Part shown: piece by piece, positions 57,557 through 64,000 of the stretch
Layout: every line of letters starts with the position of its first letter
Numbering within the stretch: the stretch's first letter is position 1
Position numbers and translations under genes: made by a program
NCBI GenBank assembly: GCA_030267565.1
Contig: BRXU01000004.1
Span: 4,904,501 to 4,968,500, forward strand
Direction of reading: 5' to 3'
DNA: 64,000 nucleotides
DNA from: Pleodorina starrii
Taxonomy: Eukaryota; Chlorophyta; Chlorophyceae; Chlamydomonadales; Volvocaceae
The notes under the pieces: model-generated
The model's database searches: none
What the model saw: only the letters and a program-made list of their open reading frames with translations
Told to the model about the DNA's origin: nothing

Positions 57557-60169
57557 GACGTAGTTGACGGTGATGCGTCAAATGTTGTGTTGTTATTCAG
57601 TACAGTTCAGCCAAGGAAAAGCAAAAGAGTGTTGCGTGGGTGCGGGTAATCAGTCAGCTGCCGTAATCCACGTCCTAGGTTTCAAGGACCCGACGGCCGA
57701 GGGACCTTTCAAGGTACCGTAATAGCCTGGTGAGACTTGCACTGATTTTTGCTTTTGCTTATTGAACAAGGTATCTCAGGCGATAGCGTATTGCTCTGTT
57801 AGATGACACCTCCGGGCACCGCACGTGCTGGCCCGTGGGTCGTGGAAGCTTTCTGGATTGGCGGTGTGTGAAGCAGCTGTCTTAAGCCGCTTCTTAAGCC
57901 GCTTCAGGGTTCAAGCCGCTTATTAGCTGTGACACTGCTTTGCTTCCCTTCACCTTTATCTTAAAGGACAGTCGGGCAGTCCCTGTAGTGTTCCAAGGCG
58001 ATCGTCGAATACGCGCCGATTACGCCGAGCCCTGCCCGAGTCAACCGGCAAACGAACCTGAATCGATTGCGATACCTCGGACACCTCGGAGGACCACTCA
58101 TACCTCGGCTCGCTTACCTGGTACACCAGTCGCCTAAAATGTAGGTTTGGTCTTCGATGCCGTCGAACGCTTCGTTCCTCTTCGTTTGTGGTGTGACACC
58201 CTGACCAGGAGACCAATGATCGCCTTTTTCATTGCCGCAAGAAGGAACGTCGGCCAGTCGCATTGAGTTGCGAACGATTAATTCAAGCTGTTTGAAAAAG
58301 TTGAAAATTTGCGCTCATCATAGCTGATGACGCACCTGCCGCCGTTTTCAAGGTTTATTCAAATGACTGGCGAGAGGCCATCAGCCGGACAGTCAGTCAC
58401 GGTCAGGCACCGCTGCCCGATGCCCCCTGCGCCGCCCTCTTTGAGTAGCCGAACGGGGTCCCTCGCGACCCACATCAGCGCCTCACCAGCGACCAGGGGA
58501 AAAAGCCGCGCGCATCGTCCCCCATCGCGCTGACTGCTGCAGCACACACGCAACGCCCACAACACACGCGGCGACTGCATGAGTGACGTGGTTCTAGAGT
58601 TGGGCTTTGCGGGCGAGGAGGCTCGCTTGCTGCTCCGAGACTTTTCCGAGGCAGCTGTACTTGGCTTGCAGCCGCCCTGGCATGGAAGGGTGGTGCAGGG
58701 ATGCGACGGCTGCCTAGCGGCTTTCGGCCTGGTGGGAGCAAGGAGCTTGCTAGGGAAGGGGTGGCACGGAGGGGCGGCCTGGGTTTTTAAGATAGTCCTG
58801 CGGCCTGGCTTGCCCTCGGCCTTGTTACCGTCACCGCTCACCGGCCGGGACAACCGCGCCGACGAGCGGCTGTTTGATCTGCTGCTGACCGTCCATTGTA
58901 TGTAGAGATTGCAGAAAAAGAAAAATACAAAAGGATGAACGGAAGGTCGCAACACGGCGAATGGTCGGAACAGGATTCACGCAGAACGAAAGAAAGTACT
59001 TTACTTCTTCGTCCGTTCAAGAAGCAAAAACCCGCCTTCTCGTACTGAGAAACCTACGCATTGTCTACGCATCGGTTCAGGCAGACATGGCGCCTACATG
59101 GCGCCTGATTGGCACGATGGCACAAGCGACCCGCGGGTCGCACGGTGATTGCTTTCGCTGTGGGCTCCTCGGGGCTTCAGCGACAAAGTCTCTGCACGGG
59201 TACGCTTCCATTTTAAATTTCGTGAGTCGGAGACATTAATCCCACGTGATCTGCGCTCGTGACCAAGTTACCGGCGAAATCGGAGACAGATTCCCGACAC
59301 CCTGCGGCGAAATCGGAGATAGATCCCCGACACCCCGAGGTTTCCCGTAACGGTACGGTCGGCGTCGTGTTGGACCAATGTCTTCTGATGCGTTGATACT
59401 ACCACTGTTTTATCAGGTTAAGTGGGGTTCGCGGCACAGAAGCTGCTGGTTTGGTTTGGTGGCAGTTGATTGATCCACTTGGACGACAGGCCCTACGGGC
59501 AAGCACAAGCACGCCGTCCTCTTCATGTCTGCGCTAATATTTTAGTCATCCAACCAGGATTTTTGTGGCACATCCCCAACCAAACAGGTGCGCACCGCTT
59601 CGCAGTGCATGTCACCGTGGTCGGTCGGTCGGTCCTCGTATGCCCCGTTTGCACATCAAAGTGGTGCCGTCGCGGTGCGCCGATCCCGAATTGAGTGTTC
59701 AAAGCAGCATCGGGGCAGAAACAGCGCAGATGCATCTCCTCACAGACTTCCGTAACGATGGCGGCACTGTTGCAGTTGCGTGCGCAAGCTGCTCACCTCC
59801 TATCGGCGTTTCCGCGCCGGCCACTTGTGCGCATTTGACAGCAAGCTGGGCCCGTGAGAGTCGTGCGGCGGTGGGGAGCAGAGCGCGCGCCGTCCGCCTC
59901 GCCCGAACCTGCAACCGTCCCTGTCGTCGTCCCTTTCCCCGCTCCGCTGTTCGCAGGCTGCGCCGCGCCTGCATCTCATTCCATTTTATTTTGGGGAATA
60001 TCTTATTCTCGCGCAAACGCCGGCCCGAAGCACCAAAGCCATCGCGCTTCCCTCGCCGCTTCCTTCCCGCACAACACAACTAAGAGTTAAACTCAGCCCC
60101 TGCGCCCGCTCCTCCACGTTTTCCTCGTCTCCCGCAGCTCTTGCCCCCAGCCAGCGCCTTTCAGCAGGC
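57557..60169. promoter_or_regulatory. Head-to-head spacer, P450 / phosphoglycerate mutase
   Basis: About 2.6 kb between divergent start codons. Both promoters must lie here. It holds a 33-bp direct repeat (59273-59338) and a CATGGCGCCTA duplication (59087-59105). A 108-codon plus frame (58579-58905) and its antisense counterpart show no family signature. A CCCGCAG at 60131-60137 just before the mutase start could be the acceptor of a 5' UTR intron. Confidence 0.5.
59273..59338. repeat. 33-bp tandem duplication
   Basis: Two adjacent 33-base copies beginning GGCGAAATCGGAGA, differing at a few positions. No open frame or known element is linked to it. Confidence 0.85.
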
Positions 60170-63100
60170 ATGCAGCAGGCTCCACCTGCTACTGCCCCCG
60201 GCGGCGCTGCGGCCGCCTCCGGCGGCCACCACGCGGCGCGCGGCTCTTCCGCCGCCGCGCACACCCTGATCCTGGTTCGCCACGGCGAGTCTGTTTGGAA
60301 CCTGGCCAACCGCTTCACCGGCTGGACCGACGTGGACCTCACTGAGCAGGGCCGGCGCCAGGCGGCGCTCGCGGGGGCGGTGTTGCGCTCCCACGGCTTC
60401 CATATCGACCTGGCATTCACGTCGGTGCTCAAACGGGCCATTCGGACGTTGCACATTCTGGAGGACGCCATGGACTGTCTACACACGCCCGAGGTGGGAC
60501 TGGGTGTGGGGATAGTAGAAAGGAAGCGGCAGAGATCCAATCCTGTTCAGAGGCGGATGCACGGCATTCGGCAGCAGCTTGGGCTGTAGCCCCGTGTCGA
60601 AGTTACGGTGTGGGACTGCGCCCGGGTTGCGACGTGTAAGGCGGGCGGGGCAGCAGGCGGGCGTGGGGGCCGGCAGGGCGTAGCGGCACGGCACGGTGCG
60701 GCGCGTCGAATGGCGGCAGTCCTTGGGACCATGCAGCAGTGGTTGCAGCAATGGCTACAGTCAGGCGGGTCCAGGCGGTCCAAAAGGCATCTCGGAGTGT
60801 GGAGCGAAGACCGTGAGTTCGAGACGATGTGCGCGGGACTGCGTCCTTACGCTGGCGCCCCCTGCTGCGTTGCGTTGTCGTTGTGGTTGTTGCGGCGTCG
60901 CAGGTCAAGAGCTGGCGGCTCAATGAGCGGCACTACGGGGCGCTGCAGGGTCTCAACAAGGCGGAGACAGCCGCCAAGCACGGAGACGAGCAGGTGACAA
61001 AGGCAGCAAGGGGTACACGCCCACACGGCTTCACGGCCACACACGGTTCACAGCCCAGCCTGGACCGGCGCCTGGCGCGTCAGGCCGGATGCTCCTTCCG
61101 CATACCGTACCCTTAAGGCGTCGCGGTGTACTTCGTAGCGGTCTTCTTACCAAGGCCCTACCCCCCCCCCCCAAGCAGTGTCATGCACTTCAAACACCCG
61201 GCTTTCCCGTGAACCCGCGCTTCGTGGCGAACGTGTTGCATTACGGTGCAGCCCGTCCTGAATCATGGACCATCCCCACATCGGCTGTGCCCAGGTGCAC
61301 ATCTGGCGCCGCAGCTACGCCGTCCGGCCCCCGGCGCTGGAGCCCACCGACCCGCGGCACCCGCGCTTCGACGCCCGCTACGGGGAGCTGGACGATTCGG
61401 AGCTGCCCCCCACAGAGAGCCTCCAGGTGCGGGTGCTTGTCTGGGTGGGTGGGAGGGCTGCGGGGTGCTTGTCTGGGCGGGGACGGGTGCGTGCCTGTAG
61501 GCGGGGAGCAGCACCCCCGGTGGGGAAGGGACTGGGGGGCCTTCGGCGGCGGAGCGGAGACGCAGGAGGCGGGCTGGACGGATGGACGCGGATGGACGGA
61601 TCGTCATAGAGGAATGACCGCTGCTGGAGTGGAATGACTCGCCCCTGTCACCCCGGGCCGCCGCCGCCGCCGGACTCTCCCCTGTCACCCCGGGCCGCCG
61701 CCTGCAACGCTTGCCGCGCCCTCCCCCCTTCTCTGGTCAATGCTTTGCAGCGCTCGCGTTCTTAGCATGACACCCTGACCCCACCTCCCCTCCCCCGCTG
61801 TTCGACACCCGCGCGCAGGACTGCGTCGCGCGCACGCTGCCCTTTTGGAACAGCGACATCGCTCCGGCGCTGAGCCGCGGCAAACGTGTACTGGTGGCCG
61901 CCCACGGCAACAGCCTGCGAGGCATCGTCAAGCATCTGGACGAAATCAACGACGAGGTACGGTGTCGTACGGTTTTAGGGTTTTAGGAACCGCTGCGAAG
62001 TGGCCAAGCCAGGGGGGGTGGCTTGAGGTCTGGCGGCGCGTGCGAGGGAAGACACGGCAGCTGGATACGGCAACTGGCTCCATGCAGTGCCAAAACGCAA
62101 TGGCACTTAACTTCGAGTCACCATTCCAAACAGCCATACCTGCACCCGTACATCCGCTAACCCGTGCCCAGGACATCATGCTGCTTGAGATCCCGGTGGG
62201 CGCGCCCCGAGTGTACGAATTGGACGAGCACCTGCGGCCCCTGCGGCACTACTACCTGGGTCAGCACCTGCTGGCGGCGCCGCCGCTGGATGTGACGGCG
62301 CTGCCGCCGCCGCTGCCCGTCCCTCGGCCGGTCGGCGGCACGTCGGAGGTGGTCGAGGAGGCGCCGGACGGCGAGGCGGAGATGCAGGCGCTGATGCAGG
62401 TACACAGTACAGTACAGTACGGTACAGTAGGGTACGGTAGGGTGCTATAAAAGCTGCGGGGCTTCACAGTTGCTGGGAACGCGGGCACCACGCAGGGACG
62501 TGGGCACCGATCGTGACACAAACGTGGCTACGTGGCCGCTACGGTGCACATCAGTAACGTATCCTCGCAGAGGGTTAATGCCATCTCGACTGTGTGGCCG
62601 GGGCCGCAGCCCAGGAGCAACGGGCGCAGCGCGCAGCCCCTCCCCCCTTGGAGCACTCGTCACACTCTTCACGCCGCCTCGCCGCGCGGAGCTGCCGCAC
62701 TGGCCCAGTCCCACTGCGTCCACCGACCTCTAACCCGTGCCGGCCTCCACCTCAACCGGATGCTCCGGAACCCCCTTTACCCCCTTCACCAAACCCCCTC
62801 AATCCAGCGACCTGGAAGCCTCGTCTCCCGGTCCACCTTACCTTCGATCCGACATCCCCGGAAGCCTCCTCCGCCTCTTCCTCCTCCTCCTCGCCCGGAA
62901 CCCTCCCCGGCCCGCCACGCAGGCCCTGGTGTCCTGCGGCGCCACCGGGGCGGACCACGTCCACAACGCCGCCACCGCCACCGCACTGGTTGGTGACCTG
63001 GCGGAAGCGGAGGGCCTGATGCTGCACGGCTCCCTGGCGGCGGCAAAGTACGTCTTTGGCTACGTGCCCGCCGCCGCGGTCGCGGCGGCGGCGGCGGTGG

Positions 63101-63636
63101 CGCCCGCCGTACTGGCGCCGGCGGGCCCGGAGGCGGCAGATCTGACGGGGAAGGGCGAGGAAGCGGAGGAGGGCACCGCTGGGCTGGGCAGCCGCGCCGT
63201 CGACGGGGTGGACTCGGCGGGCGCGGAGGTCGAGGCGCGCTGCCTGGCGGCGTTCAAGCGCGCGGCGCCGCTGCTGGATGAGGAGCGGCACGTGGTGGTG
63301 GCGATGGCGGCGGCGGCGCCGCCGCCGCCGGCGGTGTCCGGTGTCGATATGGGGCGGATGGCGGCGGCAAGCTTGGCGGCGTCGCTGCAGGCGATGGTTG
63401 GGGAGGACAAGAAGATTGTGCTGGCGATGCCCAGCGGTGGTGGTGGCGGCGGCGGCAGCGCAGTGGCGGCGGTGGGCGGCGAGGCGCCGCCATGGTCGGG
63501 CTGCCCGGCTGCGTGGCTCGGCGGGGGCTGTGTTTGGGCCTGCGGTGTGGCGGGAGCGGAGGACGCACAGGTGGTCGCGGAGGCGCTGACCTGCGCTACG
63601 GGCAGCGTGTGGGAGGCGCCGCCGGGCAAGATTTAG
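60170..63636 (+). CDS. 2,3-bisphosphoglycerate-dependent phosphoglycerate mutase with long C-terminal extension
   Basis: Six exons, all phase 0: 60170-60493, 60904-60993, 61295-61426, 61819-61956, 62172-62399, 62923-63636 (TAG); 541 residues. Residues 32-260 are a full d[15 protein letters not shown] with phospho-acceptor His38, [77 protein letters not shown] with His211, and [17 protein letters not shown]. The enzyme interconverts 3- and 2-phosphoglycerate in glycolysis. All catalytic residues are present. The first 30 residues are Ala/Pro/Gly-rich and might be a short targeting peptide. Normal dPGMs end near residue 250; here about 280 more follow, with segments such as [40 protein letters not shown] and [14 protein letters not shown] that look partly folded. 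I do not recognise that part. The ATG at 60170 is the only one giving the domain intact. Confidence 0.95.
61973..61987 (+). repeat. Telomere-like repeat, TTTTAGGG type, in an intron
   Basis: TTTTAGGGTTTTAGG, about two telomere units, lies 17 bases into the fourth intron of the phosphoglycerate mutase gene. Confidence 0.6.
62399..62446. repeat. GTACA / GGTACAGTAG short repeat
   Basis: A run of ACAGT, ACGGT and AGGGT units begins right at the donor of the fifth intron of the mutase gene. Confidence 0.75.
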
Positions 63637-64000
63637 AGGGCGAGGGGAAATGAAGGAGAAAGCGCAGAGGTGGAAACGTTGGCGAACGGACCCAGGGCGA
63701 GGGGAGGGTAAAAAATGATACCGCAGCGGAGACGGAGACGGCGAGGGGAGGGGCACTCGCTGTCGTTGTTTGTCTCTCACCAAAAAAATGGAAACGGTGC
63801 CGAACGATTGTCGAGTGGGTTCTGGGGTGGCGGAGGGACGGTACCGTAGTCGGTAGAGGTGTCTGCGCATGTGTGTTGCTATGTGAAGGAATTGGATCAC
63901 CCTCAGCTGTGCACGTATGTGTGTATGGCGGGCGGGCGGGCCAAGGTACGCGCTGCGGTGGGTGGCTGCAGTTAAGCCGCCGTTGCGGTGGAAGGACATG
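63637..64000. other. Downstream flank of the phosphoglycerate mutase gene
   Basis: The last 364 bases are probably 3' UTR and flank. No TGTAA motif and no further gene were seen. Confidence 0.6.

Noticed and set aside
58579..58905. 108-codon plus frame starting MSDVVLELGF
   Set aside because: An equally long antisense frame exists and neither shows a domain; not enough to call a gene.

Overview
This is nuclear DNA of a eukaryote, most likely a chlorophycean green alga of the Chlamydomonas/Volvox type. The signs are a very GC-rich composition, strong G/C preference at third codon positions, many short GT-AG introns (donors often GTGCG, GTACG or GTGAG), proteins loaded with Ala, Gly, Pro and Gln stretches, abundant microsatellites, TGTAA poly(A) motifs and short Chlamydomonas-type telomere repeats (TTTTAGGG). 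No species is claimed. All exon models were built by hand: splice sites, reading phase and conserved family residues had to agree. For eight of the nine genes the exon phases close exactly from start to stop; the first gene is cut by the window edge.

Layout. 34-1281 (+): 3' end of a selenium-binding protein / methanethiol oxidase gene. 2873-9545 (+): HEATR6-like HEAT-repeat protein, 1,589 aa. 10140-14303 (-): organellar DEAD-box RNA helicase of the plant RH22 type, 708 aa. 14691-27505 (+): a giant formin, 3,017 aa in 17 exons. 29319-37543 (-): a 1,583-aa protein with a PLAT/LH2 domain, coiled coils and an N-terminal half I do not recognise. 40606-45512 (-): a TKL-type protein kinase, 702 aa, with one GC-AG intron and a roughly 200-bp CCCCAG satellite in another intron. 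46660-49102 (+): an F420:NADPH-reductase-like dinucleotide-binding protein, 221 aa. 51123-57556 (-): a membrane cytochrome P450, 910 aa, with a signal peptide and a long N-terminal linker. 60170-63636 (+): a cofactor-dependent phosphoglycerate mutase, 541 aa, with a long C-terminal extension.

The genes do not form a pathway or operon-like unit. After the first two plus-strand genes orientation mostly alternates, giving three head-to-head pairs (helicase/formin, kinase/reductase, P450/mutase) and three tail-to-tail pairs (HEATR6/helicase, formin/PLAT, reductase/P450). The spacers carry simple repeats and no further gene I can support. I found no tRNA, rRNA, CRISPR array or intact mobile element.

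I do not see a clear undescribed multi-gene system. The most unusual points are protein architectures: the P450 with a secretory N-terminus, the formin tail of about 1,430 residues, the phosphoglycerate mutase extension, the PLAT protein with an unidentified front half, and the kinase intron satellite.
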